Source of the DNA: Sipunculus nudus
Taxonomy: Eukaryota; Annelida; Sipuncula; Golfingiida; Sipunculidae
DNA length: 64,000 nt
Assembly: GCA_026874595.1 (NCBI GenBank)
Contig: CM049314.1
Coordinates: forward strand, 3,621,318 to 3,685,317
Reading direction: 5' to 3'
The notes beneath the pieces are model-generated. The model was not told the origin of the DNA. It was given only the letters and a program-made list of their open reading frames with translations, and did not search any database. Position numbers and translations under genes: made by a program. Positions 37,601 to 48,099 of the stretch are shown here, piece after piece. Every line of letters begins with the position of its first letter. Within the stretch, counting starts at the first letter, position 1.

Positions 37601-38611
37601 TGCAGATATTGTCCCTGAGCAGACGATCACACACGCAACAGGATTCTGTATGTTTGGCAGTGGTGTTATCAAACTAGCGCTGCCCCCTATCGCAGGTAAT
37701 GTTAAACCACACAAAAGTGTCTTAAAACAAAAACAGAAAATACTTATCATATATTAATTCCTATTCCTGTTGAAATAGTGGGTGTTCTATTCGGCAAAGG
37801 GATCAATAAAGAATTGCATTGCACAAGTTTTGCTAGATTAAACTTACATAAAACATCAAATGTATAGTACATGCTTTGACTTATTTTTTTTATAATTATT
37901 CAGCAGTTAATTGTATAACATGTTTTACATTTATTTTCTTTCTTAATTTTCTTTGATACTTCTCTTTAATTATATTAATGTACTTTAATAAAATAATTCT
38001 GTATTATGTAAGCTTGATGAATGACGATTTAATGGCATTTTTTATTGTCTCCTTGTTGACGTATCGGCCAGGCATACGATTCAGCTGCTCAAAGGAACAA
38101 TAAAAACTTCATAAACTAATTTTAGGACCACGATTTTGTTGGCGTTACTTGTAAATTTCGTAAATTTCTCCAGACGCTATTCAAGATTAGATAAGATGTA
38201 TCCACTTTTTCCATATAGTGAAATTTAAACATGTTACGGGGGAAGCTTCATACAGTCAGGACAGCGAATTTTGTAAATTTGATTTTGGTTTGATCCTCGC
38301 GCTGGACGCTCTTTTTTTTTGCATGCCTTTATGTCTACATCTTGTGTGGGCTGATGTACCTGCATTTGGTTCATTACATGCGTATTCAAACAAACAGCGT
38401 ATAAAGAAGATTTTATTGCTTGTTGAAGATTCACAGGTAAAACATTACTTGTATCTTTCCAGGATTTTTCGTGGATATGACAGGAAGTTATGCCGTACCT
38501 TTTCTGCTGATGGGGATAATCCAGCTCGTTAGTGCACTCGGTTATTGCATTATCTATATACTTCAGCTCAAGGAGAAACATCCCATGGAAAATGTCTCAT
38601 ATGCCCCCTGA
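18584..38611 (+). CDS. SLC16 family (monocarboxylate-transporter-like) MFS transporter, six exons, 447 aa
   Basis: Gene model: 18584-18669, 21971-22164, 22942-23085, 32610-33254, 37570-37695 and 38463-38611 (stop TGA). All introns are GT-AG, phases agree at every junction and the summed length is 1344 nt, divisible by three. Residues 159-178 (YFKARRTLAFGIAVAGYSTG) match the SLC16 motif between TM4 and TM5, and D36-NGYSW is a variant of the SLC16 motif (D/E)G(G/S)(W/Y)(G/A)W before TM1. Twelve hydrophobic segments can be laid out as 6+6 around a charged loop (about residues 217-253). Known role: plasma-membrane transport of monocarboxylates, aromatic amino acids, thyroid hormone or related solutes; the substrate cannot be inferred. 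R304 in IARPVFGLVGD fits the TM8 arginine of MCT1, but the acidic partner four residues before it is Ser300. A 5' non-coding exon may exist. Confidence 0.85.
19100..19226. repeat. Two-copy tandem repeat carrying ACACGTGGCCAATTAG
   Basis: Two adjacent copies of a segment of about 65-70 bp. Each holds GACACGTGGCCAATTAGTGT (an E-box CACGTG beside a CCAAT-type motif) and GAAGTCGACGGCTA. The copies differ at several positions. Confidence 0.8.
19567..19612. repeat. (TA)n microsatellite
   Basis: A TA dinucleotide run of about 46 bp within intron 1 of the SLC16-like gene. Confidence 0.95.
21971..22164 (+). CDS. SLC16-like gene, coding exon 2 (TM1 and TM2)
   Basis: The acceptor is the second AG of CATCTTTCAGAG. 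Using the first AG would put a TGA in frame after exon 1, so phase selects 21971. The exon encodes the DNGYSW motif, TM1 and most of TM2. It contains the conserved YLPEFIEYFRVSKADAAL segment that is shared with the paralogous exon at 57928. The donor is CTGATAG|GTAATA (phase 1). Confidence 0.85.
22165..22941 (+). other. SLC16-like gene, intron 2
   Basis: A 777-bp intron with a short (TA)n tract (about 22183-22200) close to its donor. Nothing else was recognised in it. Confidence 0.7.
22942..23085 (+). CDS. SLC16-like gene, coding exon 3 (TM3 and TM4)
   Basis: The acceptor is TTTGTAACAG and the donor is CTCCCAG|GTAAGT. It encodes IVLGPLAKRFGIRVLVISGG onward through TM4 to YGVLPG. The RFG-R element between TM2 and TM3 is the MFS loop signature. 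Phases at both ends are 1, matching its neighbours. Confidence 0.87.
23905..23948. repeat. Perfect inverted repeat, 19-bp arms with a 6-nt loop
   Basis: AAATAATGTAGGCTTTTGG at 23905-23923 is followed by ACTGAA and then the exact reverse complement at 23930-23948. It lies about 70 bp upstream of the 71-bp array. It could form a cruciform or a stable intronic hairpin. No terminator role is implied in this eukaryotic context. Confidence 0.95.
24017..32324. repeat. 71-bp minisatellite, about 117 copies, with higher-order repeats
   Basis: The 71-bp unit starts TGGTCGATAGTATGGTCACC and contains CAGCTAATCTGGATCTGTAT. Copies are nearly identical, differing at a handful of diagnostic sites: TAT/TAC before GGTCACC, TGTTCGC/TGTACGC, GTGTATA/GTGAATA and CTGTATA/CTGTTTA. 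A single-base deletion occurs near 31983. The GTGAATA variant recurs at 26621, 27615, 28538, 29461 and 30384, spaced 994, 923, 923 and 923 bp (14 or 13 units). Both edges are sharp. The whole array lies in intron 3 of the SLC16-like gene. Confidence 0.98.
32610..33254 (+). CDS. SLC16-like gene, coding exon 4 (TM5 to TM10)
   Basis: The longest exon, 645 nt, residues 142-357. The acceptor is CTCTTTAACAG and the donor is TTCAGTG|GTAACT. It carries the SLC16 signature YFKARRTLAFGIAVAGYSTG, TM5-TM6, a loop of about 37 residues (RPQLEVDEERL to FKDVK), TM7 with FNKAAHYIPYVFLPSLALS, TM8 with SGIARPVFGLVGD, TM9 and most of TM10. The frame runs a few codons into the intron before a TAG, so the exon end is set by phase with the next exon. 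Confidence 0.92.
33262..33277. repeat. 16-bp perfect palindrome at the array start
   Basis: GATTATTTAAATAATC is fully self-complementary. It lies 7 bp inside the intron, directly abutting the first unit of the 23-bp array. Confidence 0.9.
33278..37010. repeat. 23-bp minisatellite, about 160 copies, with about 1.1-kb higher-order blocks
   Basis: The unit is close to ACCATTATCACAAGTCATATTCT, in two main subfamilies (TATCACAAGTCATATTCTAC and AATCACGAGTCATATTATAC). The rare block GTCGTTTTCTACCATTATCA recurs at 33701, 34846 and 35897, about 1145 and 1051 bp apart, with the same neighbouring variants each time. The unit lacks stop codons in some registers, which creates long spurious frames (for example 36320-37018); these are not genes. 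Confidence 0.96.
37570..37695 (+). CDS. SLC16-like gene, coding exon 5 (TM10 end and TM11)
   Basis: The acceptor is GTATCTAG and the donor is ATCGCAG|GTAATG. The split codon from exon 4 becomes GCC (Ala), then GYMTLDSVVTADIV and TGFCMFGSGVIKLALPPIAG follow. The last segment corresponds to the GPPLxG region of TM11 in SLC16 proteins. The acceptor lacks a strong polypyrimidine tract, but phase and homology support it. Confidence 0.85.
37696..38462 (+). other. SLC16-like gene, intron 5
   Basis: A 767-bp AT-rich intron. The overlapping frames seen on both strands at 38218-38581 are shadows of the following exon and have no recognised content. Confidence 0.7.
38463..38611 (+). CDS. SLC16-like gene, terminal coding exon 6 (TM12)
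   Basis: The acceptor is ATCTTTCCAG. Translation in the phase set by exon 5 gives FFVDMTGSYAVPFLLMGIIQ, then a hydrophobic TM12 and a short tail, KEKHPMENVSYAP, ending at TGA (38609-38611). FFVDxTGSY is a typical SLC16 motif before TM12. The cytosolic tail is very short for the family. Confidence 0.9.
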
Positions 38612-39149
38612 TTCAGACCTATAACGAGCGCCATCTAGCGAGGCCGCAACAAAGCAATCTGAACACTGATAAAATATGCCATGATTTTCTTTTCTTGAAG
38701 AAAATGAGAACAGCACTGATTCCCCATGGTGTTTATTACCATTTTGTGTCACGCCTGAATTCCATCCATCCTTTATAAAGTAATCATACTAACCATGATT
38801 TGTTTTATATTGCTATACCGAGGCATTACCGGTGTACTGTAGATGAAATGATAAAAAAAACATGCATCAAGTGGACACGGATTACGTGCAACAGAATAAT
38901 ATTTTATGCCTGAGAAAAAAAAAGATGGTTTTTCCCAAGAAAAAACATTCTTTATTTTCTCAATAAATCGTAATCTGTGTGCACGTATATAAAATGTCGG
39001 TTTCTGACCACGTGCCATTAAGCCTGTAATACACGTCGATTATACACTTTCCTTCAACTAGACTCTGTTTACTGCACCTGAGGGTGCTGGGTGTGTATTC
39101 ATACCGATTGTTTTGTCAGTTAGAAACCGCGAAACTCATTCTCTGCAAG
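38612..39149 (+). other. Presumed 3' UTR and downstream flank of the SLC16-like gene
   Basis: AATAAA at 38963-38968 is a candidate poly(A) signal about 350 nt after the stop. No other coding content was recognised. Confidence 0.5.
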
Positions 39150-39520
39150 CATAGCCTTTTCTTTAGGTCTGCGGAGCGTTTATCATAGCCTTTCCGTTAG
39201 ATCTGCAGGGCGCTAATCATAGCCTTTTCGTTTGGCCCACAGAGCGTTAATGAAAGCCTTACCGTTAGGTTTGCAGTGCGTCATCATGGTCTTTCCGTTA
39301 GCCTGCTAGTGAGAAATCGCGAAACTCATTCTCTGTAAGCATAGCCTTTCCGTTAGGCCCGCAGAGCGCTAATCATAGCCTTTGTGTAAGGCCTGCAGAG
39401 CGCTAATCATAGCCTTTCCGTTAGGCCCGCAGAGCGCTAATCATAGCCTTTCTGTAAGGCCTGCAGAGCGCTAATCATAGCCTTTCCGTTAGGCCTGCAG
39501 TGCGTTTCTCAAGGTCTTTA
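39150..39520. repeat. 34-bp minisatellite, about 10 copies
   Basis: The unit is close to CATAGCCTTTCCGTTAGGCC followed by TGCAGAGCGCTAAT; clean copies start at 39374 and 39408, 34 bp apart. A segment GAAACTCATTCTCTG...GCATAGCC occurs twice (about 39130 and 39312), so the array may itself be duplicated. Confidence 0.88.
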
Positions 39521-39804
39521 GTGGAATAACTGCCTAACTTGATGGTGGTTTCCAATATATAATTGAGTGTATTGAGTGACACCAAATTAATTTCGTCTGC
39601 AGGTGTAATGTATTATTTTGCTGTTCGGTAAAATTGACGCAACGTTTTGTTCATTGGCCCGAGATGTTATGGACAGCAAGAGATATGGACAGACAGATAC
39701 GTGGACAGAAAGAGATGCTGGTTACGGTCCGTAAGATATTCCCTAAACAAGGGAGAAACTGTCCCACCATTTTTAAATTTATGTTGAAAAATCTCAGGTA
39801 AAAT

Positions 39805-40080
39805 TATTTATATCTATTGTATCAAAAGCACCACTAAGATCTAGAAGTACTAAAAGCATAATCATTTCAGAATCCATATTATTCAAAATGTACGAGTGAA
39901 CACACAGTAATATATGGTTTCAGTACTATGGTTTCTCATGTCGGCTGCATTATTCTTAGGCATCTGACCATTCCTTTGAAGGTGTAGCACATATTGGTTT
40001 TGGGCTGCAGTTTCTACTAATTTTGAAATATACGTGAATTTACTCACTGGCTCATAGTTCTTGAATTCTTTAATCATAGG
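39805..40080 (-). pseudogene. LINE reverse-transcriptase fragment (N-terminal palm)
   Basis: On the minus strand, starting near 40077, the frame reads FKNYEPVSKFTYISKLVE, then NGQMPKN and NHSTETI, which match the opening block of LINE reverse transcriptases (NYRPVSNLxFxSKxxE ... HSTETAL). After a one-base frameshift near 39880 it continues MDSEMIMLLVLLDLSGAFDT, containing the first catalytic aspartate block (LLDLSxAFDTID). The copy is cut off on its 5' side by a (TA)n tract and stops soon after the aspartate block, so it is a dead fragment. Confidence 0.8.
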
Positions 40081-40094
40081 CCTATCATTTGAGC

Positions 40095-40096
<2 letters not shown>

Positions 40097-40153
<57 letters not shown>
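40097..40153. repeat. (TA)n microsatellite
   Basis: A TA run of about 57 bp abutting the 5' edge of the LINE fragment, followed shortly by a poly-C run at about 40178-40191. Confidence 0.95.
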
Positions 40154-40155
<2 letters not shown>

Positions 40156-40199
40156 CTTCGTTTGCATAATATTATAACCCCCCCCCCCCCCGGAATACT

Positions 40200-41090
40200 C
40201 GATTTTCTGGATCTGCAACTGATTACGACCCCCTCCCCTCCCTCAATCCTGGCTACATCTATAGAGTGCCCCTGGTACCAATACTCGCGCACAAGGATGT
40301 AAGAGGCTCCCTCTAACAGTATATCCGTTTTAACGTACATATTCACTGTTCTCGCACCGCGTGGAGAATCTCCTTGATGAGTCCATATGATAGTCAAAGG
40401 CTCAAACAGCTGAAGTCTACTGGAATCATCGAGCGTGTCTCAATGCAATCCTTGGACTCAATAGTGCTGCCAGTCATCCGGTACATGGGTACCACATCAG
40501 TCCTTCTGCAAAAAGCGACACTATCTCTGAAGTCCTTCACAGAGAACACAAAACGGTCTTCCCCAGACACAGACTGTCACCACAGATAGACACCATCTCT
40601 TAGCTGTATTGACACGTCTAGCAAACTGCAGATCTATATCGACAGACTAAACTCAAGCTGACGCGCTGCTAATTCCATTCTCAAGAATTCTTTGTATTCA
40701 CTGCTTATATGTGCCTGCTGACGCCACAACTCCGTCTTGCTTCTTGTCTAATCATCACTTCCATCTACTTCCAATGTCTATCATACACATTCATCTTCAT
40801 GTGGTTACGCCCTCTTATGTGATATTCAATCATTTCCCTCACTGGCAACAAGAGGCGGCACAAGTAAAGTAAAACCACAGACGAACATGCAAAAGCCAGT
40901 GGCATGTTGGATTTCTTTGTTGGGACGATATCGCCAAGTACGACGCTTTATTTATAGCAAGAGTCATATAGCCAGCTGTGTATAGAAAGGATATAAACAA
41001 GTTGTATTAGTTCCAGGTAACAACTGTTCATTTACGAATGTACATTTGAGGAAAAGTATAACCATCAGTTTTAATCTTCATTTTTAATAA
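40200..41090. other. Unannotated interval, no gene seen
   Basis: A plus-strand frame of 71 codons at 40374-40589 has no recognised motif. The interval is less AT-rich than its surroundings and may be an old repeat. Confidence 0.4.
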
Positions 41091-42620
41091 AAACAAGTGA
41101 CCCATGGGTCATGACGCTCAGCCGACTGACATGTTGACAATATGTCCTTGCACAGGCAACTAATTAAGATAATGTCCAGCCTTTCCTGAGTAATCTGGCA
41201 ATTTGTGTGTATTTTGCATTATTTCTGGGGTGCTAAAACATACCCGAAAACTCTGGGAATATAGGTCACAGTGACCGAATTTCAGTTTCTGGGGAGACCT
41301 TTTGAGGAACTCTCAGGATGTCAAGTGAGAAGTTTCTGGGCCAAATGGTTATCATTTGTGCCCTACTTTGGTATCAAATTTTCAATCATTCTGAGGGGTG
41401 CTAAGAAGCACCATAGCTAAAAAAATATGGGTAACAGAGACCTAATTTCTCGTTTCCAAGGAGACTTCTCATGGATCCCCTGGATTTAAAGTAAGGAGAT
41501 TCCAGGTCCAATGGTTATGAGTTGTGCCCTGCTTTGGCTCAAAAACAGAGGAAAAAATAGTAAATATAAAAAAAATACAGGTGGCACCATCAGTCTGCAG
41601 AAACTAATGACAAATATCCATGCAAGGAATTATGGTGATCAATGCATTAGTTGTTAAGAAACTTGAGCTTTTGTATCAAATTTTTCATTATTCGGGGGTG
41701 CAGGGGGGGGGGTTACTTCGGAGCCCCATAGCTTAAGAATATGGGTAACAGAGACCTAATTCCAGGTTTCCATGGAGACTTTTCATGGACCTCTCTGGAC
41801 GATTGTTAGAAGATTCCAGGTCCAGCGTTTACGATTTGTGCCCTGTTAACAGATAACCACAATTTTACAGGTCTCAAAAACAGAGAAAAAATAGTAAAAC
41901 ATAAATAAAATACAGGTGGCGCCACCAATCTGCAGAATCTGATGAAACACTCCATGATCAATATCCATGCAAAGAATCATGGTGATCAATGCATAAGTTG
42001 TTCAGATACTTGAGCTTTTGTATCAAATTTTTCATTATTCTGGGGGGTACTTCGGGACCCCATAGTTTGAAAAATATGGGTGCCAGAGACCTTATTCCAA
42101 GTTTCCATGGAGATTTTTCAAGGACCTCTCTAAAAGGTAAAGTGAGTAGATTCCAGGTCCAGCAGTTACGATTTGTGCCCTGTTAACAGATGACCACATC
42201 TTTTAAGGTCTCAAAAATAAAGAAAAAAAAATCGTAAAAAATAAAAAAAATACAGGTGGCGCCACCAGTCTGCAGAAACTGATGAAACACTCCATGATCA
42301 ATATTTGTGCACAGAATCATGATGATCAATGCATTAGTTGTTCAGATACTTGAGCTTTTGTATCAAATTTTTCATTATTCTGGGGGGTACTTCAGAGCCC
42401 CATAGCTTGAAGAATATGGGTAACAGAGACCTAATTCCAGGTTTCCAAGGAGATTTTTCATGAACCTCTCTGGATGTAAACTTAGAAGATTCAAAGTCCA
42501 GCGGTTACGATTTGTGCCTGGTTAACGGACGGACAGACAGACAGACGGACAGACAGACGGACGGGCGACGGACAAAGAGTGATTGCTAAAGCTCAGATGA
42601 CTTACAGTCAGCTGAGCTAA
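41091..42620 (-). mobile_element. Dispersed non-autonomous element, copy B, with internal triplication
   Basis: It starts with ACAAGTGACCCATGGGTCAT (palindrome GACCCATGGGTC at 41099-41110) and ends with a 29-nt imperfect palindrome (42590-42618) that is the reverse complement of the copy A start at 4000-4028 with one difference visible. GGACGGACAGACAGAC-type simple sequence lies inside that end, mirroring copy A. The interior has at least three tandem units of about 315-340 bp (landmarks near 41428, 41743, 42078 and 42417), each with TTCCAGGT, GTGCCCTG and ACAGGTGGCGCCACC segments. Non-coding. Confidence 0.72.
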
Positions 42621-42848
42621 AAATGTGTAAAGATGATAATAACAGTAACCAGAGTGTAGTTTACAGAACCTGCCGCGGAACGCTCCAAATGTCCCACAGT
42701 ATATAGCAATGGCAACATAGTCAATTAAAAAGGAAGATATGATATTAGCCAACCCGCAAGTCGGCACAGAGAGGCTTTAAATCAGCGTTCTATGGATTCC
42801 AAGACGATCACAATTAGTCAGAAGACAGGCCTAAAATGCCATTGAGCT

Positions 42849-44592
42849 GGAAGCCTGTCTACCCTACTGATAGCCTGTCTACCCTACTGATAGCCTTTCT
42901 ACCCTACTGATAGCCTGTCTACCCTACTGATAGCCTGTCTACCCTACTGATAGCCTGTCTACCCTACTGATAGCCTGTCTACCCTACTGATAGCCCGTCT
43001 ACCCTACTGGAAGCCTGTCTGCCCTACTGATAGCCTGTCTGCCCTACTGATAGCCTGTCTGCCCTACTGATAGCCTGTCTACCCTACTGATAGCCTGTCT
43101 ACCCTACTGATAGCCTGCCTACCCTACTGATAGCCTGTCTGCCCTACTGATAGCCTGCCTGCCCTACTGATAGCCTGTCTGCCCTACTGATAGCCTGTCT
43201 GCCCTACTGATAGCCTGTCTGCCCTACTGATAGCCTGTCTGCCCTACTGATAGCCTGTCTGCCCTACTGATAGCCTGTCTGCCCTACTGATAGCCTGTCT
43301 GCCCTACTGATAGCCTGTCTGCCCTACTGATAGCCTTTCTGCCCTACTGATAGCCTGTCTGCCCTACTGATAGCCTGTCTGCCCTACTGATAGCCTGTCT
43401 GCCCTACTGATAGCCTGTTTGCCCTACTGATAGCCTGTCTGCCCTACTGATAGCCTGTCTGCCCTACTGATAGCCTGTCTGCCCTACTGATAGCCTGTCT
43501 ACCCTACTGATAGCCTGTCTGCCCTACTGATAGCCTGTCTGCCCTACTGATAGCCTGTCTGCCCTACTGATAGCCTGTCTGCCCTACAAATAGCCTGTCT
43601 ACCCTACTTGAAGCCTGTCTGCCCTACTGGAAGCCTGTCTACCCTACTGGAAGCCTGTCTGCCCTACTGATTGCCTGTCTACCCTACTGGAAGCCTGTCT
43701 GATCTACTGATAGCCTGTCTACCCTACTGGCAGCCTGTCTACCCTACTGGAAGCCTGTCTACCCTACTGGAAGCCTGTCTACCCAACTGATAGCCTGTCT
43801 GCCCTACTGATAGCCTGTCTACCCTACTGATAGCCTGTCTACCCTACTGATAGCCTGTCTACCCTACTGATAGCCTGTCTGTCCTACTGGAAGCCTGTCT
43901 GCCCTACTGATAGCCTGTCTACCCTACTGATAGCCTGTCTACCCTACTGGTAGCCTGTCTGCCCTACTGATAGCCTGTCTACCCTACTGATAGCCTGTCT
44001 GCCCTACTGATAGCCTGTCTACCCTACTGATAGCCTGTCTGCCCTACTGATAGCCTGTCTACCCTACTGATAGCCTGTCTGCCCTACTGATAGCCTGTCT
44101 ACCCTACTGATAGCCTGTCTGCCCTACTGACAGCCTGTCTGCCCTACTGATAGCCTGTCTGCCCTACTGATAGTCTGTCTGCCCTACTGATAGCCTGTCT
44201 CCCCTACTGATAGCCTGTCTGCCCTACTGATAGCCTGTCTGCCCTACTGATAGCCTGTCTACCCTACTGATAGCCTGTCTGCCCTACTGATAGCCCGTCT
44301 GTCCTACTTATAGCCCGTCTGCCCTACTGATAGCCTGTCTGCCCTACTGATAGCCTGTCTACCCTACTGGAAGCCTGTCTGCCCTACTGATAGCCTGTCT
44401 ACCCTACTGGAAGCCTGTCTGCCCTACTGATAGCCTGTCTACCCTACTGGAAGCCTGTCTGCCCTACTGATAGCCTGTCTACCCTACTGGAAGCCTGTCT
44501 ACCCTACTGGAAGCCTGTCTACCCTACTGATAGCCTGTCTGCCCTACTGATAGCCTGTCTGCCCTACTGACAGCCTGTCTGCCCTACTGATA
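42849..44592. repeat. 20-bp minisatellite, about 87 copies, no indels seen
   Basis: The unit TAGCCTGTCTGCCCTACTGA repeats in exact 20-bp register across 29 consecutive 60-base rows, with only substitutions (A/G in ACCCTAC/GCCCTAC, GATAGCC/GGAAGCC). Some stretches show an alternating 40-bp dimer, for example about 44341-44500. The edges are sharp. Two stop-containing frames exclude a coding role. Confidence 0.98.
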
Positions 44593-46559
44593 TTTTTTTG
44601 GTCCAGCAGTAGATCCGATGCTCAACCCTGTTTAAGTGATGCCAAACGGAAGAATGCGGCGGGCTTTAAAATACTGTAGTGCTGCGACTATTGCTCCAAT
44701 CAAGTAACAGCCTGTACCAAAGCCTTTGAAAAAAGTCATTGATTGGGACTTGGTCATGTAAGAAAGTCATTGTTCACAGGCTTTGACATTGTTCATGAAA
44801 AAATATGAAAACAGTTTTTTTTTACAGGTTAAGTCATTTAAACAGGACTGTCTTGCACATTTATAGCCTCAGGATTTTCTCTAAACAACTTGTGGATATA
44901 AACACATAATCCTGCATATCATGTCTACACATATTCTTAAAACAGAGAGATAAACGATCTTCTGGTTCAGATATGAAAATTAAATATATGGAATTGTTCT
45001 GATGAATTCAGGATGCGCATCACACAATTATCCTTTCGGGTTAAGAAATTTGAGCTATAATATACGACAGGTTTAATATACACCGTGCATTTCCTGACAG
45101 TTAAAAAACACGGATCTAGTGCGTTTCAGATCATATTCATATCGACGGCTTTGTGTGCCATTTGAAATAGTCCACCTGGCAGTACCCCAAACGATACAAT
45201 TTCAACCGTCAGACTCTTGGCAAGGATGCTGTAGAAACGCCAATTCCTGTCAGAATTCCACCACTTATATAGCTACGACACGCGTTTAAAACGCTTGTTA
45301 AGAGGTCCCAGTATTATCTCTGATACAGTATTACAGTCAGGAATATAACAGGAAGGGATTATCCGTACTGTGCGAAATGTGTATCTGCTTTGTATGGGAC
45401 ATATGAGTCTGCACCGTGGGCGAAGTTAATTGAAATCAGATACAACCAGAAACAACAACGGTATACTCTCCTTTTAGGCTGAAGCTTTGTTAATATGTTC
45501 TTGTTTATGCGTGTTATACGCCTTGTATGCGGGAAATGGCAGAAATATTTAGTGGTACTAGATCTGGCAGGACTGCAACATCCCCAGAAAATAAAGAGTA
45601 CGACTTAATTTTCCCTGACTAATCCCTGTGGTCATTTTTTACAAGCACACGCAGATGTGACATGGATATAAAATATTCTCGATTTCACGCGTATTACCAT
45701 ACGCGCGCACATGGAACAGAAGTGACAATCCGTATTTGCAAAAGCAATGCGTATGCAGCTTGGAATCGGACACATATTTTCTTTGAGTGATTTAATATAT
45801 GCGAATGTAGTACCTATGCGTATATATGAATGTGCATGCAAAACGTTTCGAATATGCAATGGTACGACTGAAAAAGCACGCGCAGCGTAATAAACGGAGC
45901 AATGCCACGCCTTGACGACGGTGATAATACAGGTGACCTCTCTTTCCTACAGCCCTTTACCGTATCTTGCGTTTTGCTACATACGTACCCCTTGTGCATA
46001 TGAATACAAGGAATTGCTCCAAGAGAAGATACTGTGTCCGAATTCCTATCTGCATCAGTTCCGTACAAACTGCATACTGATATATGGAACGCTACCTTTT
46101 CAAATCTTTACTCATTGAAGATATTATAAATAATATCTTTCTTTGCCGATCATTATAACTAAAATCAGTGACAGTTATTGCCGACAGATGTCGCTGTTAA
46201 AAAGGGAAACGTATATTTAAATTTCGCTACATACGTCGAGGCATATATTCTATCTGAGAAAAGGAATTCATATTTCCCTTGTTATGGATATTTAAATGGG
46301 AATAGTAAATTCTCTATAAGTTATTACATTATCATGTTTGTCTATCATTATTGGTTCTGAAAAGGTTTTATAATTACTTCATATAATTACAACAACGGTG
46401 AATGTAAATTTGCTAGAACAGTCTTCTTAGTAAAATTTATTAATAACACTTATCTTTCTGTAATGTCATGTTTATCTTCAACCGGACGTTAAATGATTAC
46501 ACGATATACAGATATGGCTTAACGTCGCCACACTTATATGAGATCTTGATATAATTCCC
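44593..46559. other. Unannotated interval, no gene seen
   Basis: Short open frames on both strands (for example 45632-46118) have no recognised content. No repeat structure is obvious. Confidence 0.4.
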
Positions 46560-47420
46560 CCGTGTATCAGAAGTTAAGTATTGCTGAGCCTACCTGGTGC
46601 ACTAATATCACGTGACTTCTCCTTGCCTGTTTAGGTTTTGGACTGCATCTCCATTGTCCAGTGTTCCTGGGAAAGCAGCGTTGTCAGAACCCTCTGACAT
46701 ATCATTAAAATAAGTGATTTCTACAGGAAGAGAGGTCAAGTCTCTGATCGTTTTCAGAGTAAAAGAATATAATATCTTATTTTTTTTATCTGGAGGATTA
46801 CTCAAATGTTCCAAATTTCTCAAGAGTACGAAGTGTTTTCTTCTTCCCGTTTAGAAGTAAATGCCACTGGTAAATCATTAATCGTTTTATGGAAAAGTAT
46901 AAGTTGATTACATTTCCTCCGGCCACTCAGGGTACACCAATCAACTAGGTCTAATATATATTTATCGTGCCGAAGGCCTGTAAGCCGATTCTCATTTTTT
47001 CCCATTGAGAAACATGGACATGTTGTCAAAGAAAACGTTATTCTCATATAGGATGTATCTTAAAAATGAAAATGTGTTCCAGAGCTTTTTTTGGCGGCAT
47101 GTGCTTTATTCTTAACAGAAAACTCATGTTTACGGGCTTGCAGAATTATGTCATCGATATTGGAGCCCCAAAACATGTTAATACCATTTGATGCTCGATT
47201 ATTTGTTCTGACGTCATGGAAATATTATCATATACTTCGTTTTTTCGGCATTAAATGTAACCCTCCGATAAGCCCACAAGATTATGGTATTAAGTTCGGG
47301 GATTATGTTGTCAGAACAACGTGTGTCACAGAACGGCCGTAATATCGAAGTTTCGTCTTCACACAATATCTGTCAGAGTCAGTATTGTCAACCTGCCAGA
47401 ACTTCAAAATATTCTGGTGG
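46560..47420 (-). pseudogene. LINE reverse-transcriptase fragment (YADD region to C-terminus)
   Basis: Read on the minus strand, ILCEDETSI (about 47340-47370) stands where LINEs have FADDTSI. It is followed by WAYRRVTFNAEKTKYMII (about 47222-47275), which matches the WxxxFNxxKTxxMxIS block, and then LDWCTLSGRRKCNQLILFHK and, after a one-base frameshift near 46823, LRNLEHLSNP and a closing segment. This order (palm, then thumb-like RRxxxLxLFyKI, then YxLRN) is that of a Jockey/CR1-group ORF2. The catalytic YADD is altered to CEDE, and there are multiple frameshifts. Confidence 0.7.
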
Positions 47421-47640
47421 AGACCGCGCCTTATACGTAGAAAGGTTGTTTTCCACTGTGACTTATATGCTTTAAGTCATCGCAATATTACCCGCTTTGT
47501 ACCCAGTTTATGCTGTATATGCAGTTACCTTCATGAAATAATCTCTCAAAGGCTTTACTTATATCGAGATAATAAATCATACAAAAACCCTTTCCATCAT
47601 CAAAAATTCTTTCAATCATAAATTTTCTTTATAAATCCCT

Positions 47641-47979
47641 TTGGTTATATATGTTAAGTGTGTTGTGCTATCAGAAGCTAACAGAACCCGGAGTTCATCT
47701 CAGTTAATAAATGATTCCCTTAACAGGAGGAGTATAGTGCTCTGCGGACTATTTTTTTTAACATTTATATTGATAAAAGTATGGTTTCCCTTTGTACTGG
47801 ATCTTGCGGCTTTGACACATGTTGCCATTTTAGGATGTATTTTGCCATGTACGGGTACGGCGTTGGTCCTTTATGTGTTTCAGCTGCGCAAGTCTTTTCT
47901 CCAATACGTAACTCTTGTCATGATGTCCATATCCTTCGTCCTTTTTATGTATCAGTTTTTATTTCTTGGTTGCATTTGA
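47641..47979 (+). CDS. Hypothetical 112-codon hydrophobic frame, function unknown
   Basis: ATG to stop with about three hydrophobic segments, for example LFFLTFILIKVWFPFVLDLA and VTLVMMSISFVLFMYQFLFL. I recognise no family, and splice context was not found. It lies next to degenerate retroelement sequence on the other strand and overlaps another open frame (47781-48095), so it may be chance. Confidence 0.15.
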   Translation: MVIYVKCVVLSEANRTRSSSQLINDSLNRRSIVLCGLFFLTFILIKVWFPFVLDLAALTHVAILGCILPCTGTALVLYVFQLRKSFLQYVTLVMMSISFVLFMYQFLFLGCI

Positions 47980-48099
47980 TAATACCAAAAGAGGAATGTA
48001 TCCCGTGTAGGAAGTCTGAGGTACTCCTAGTACATTACATTGATGTTCCTGAAGCGAGCTCAAGCGACCAACTTATGTGTCAACAAAAGGTTTAAGTAA

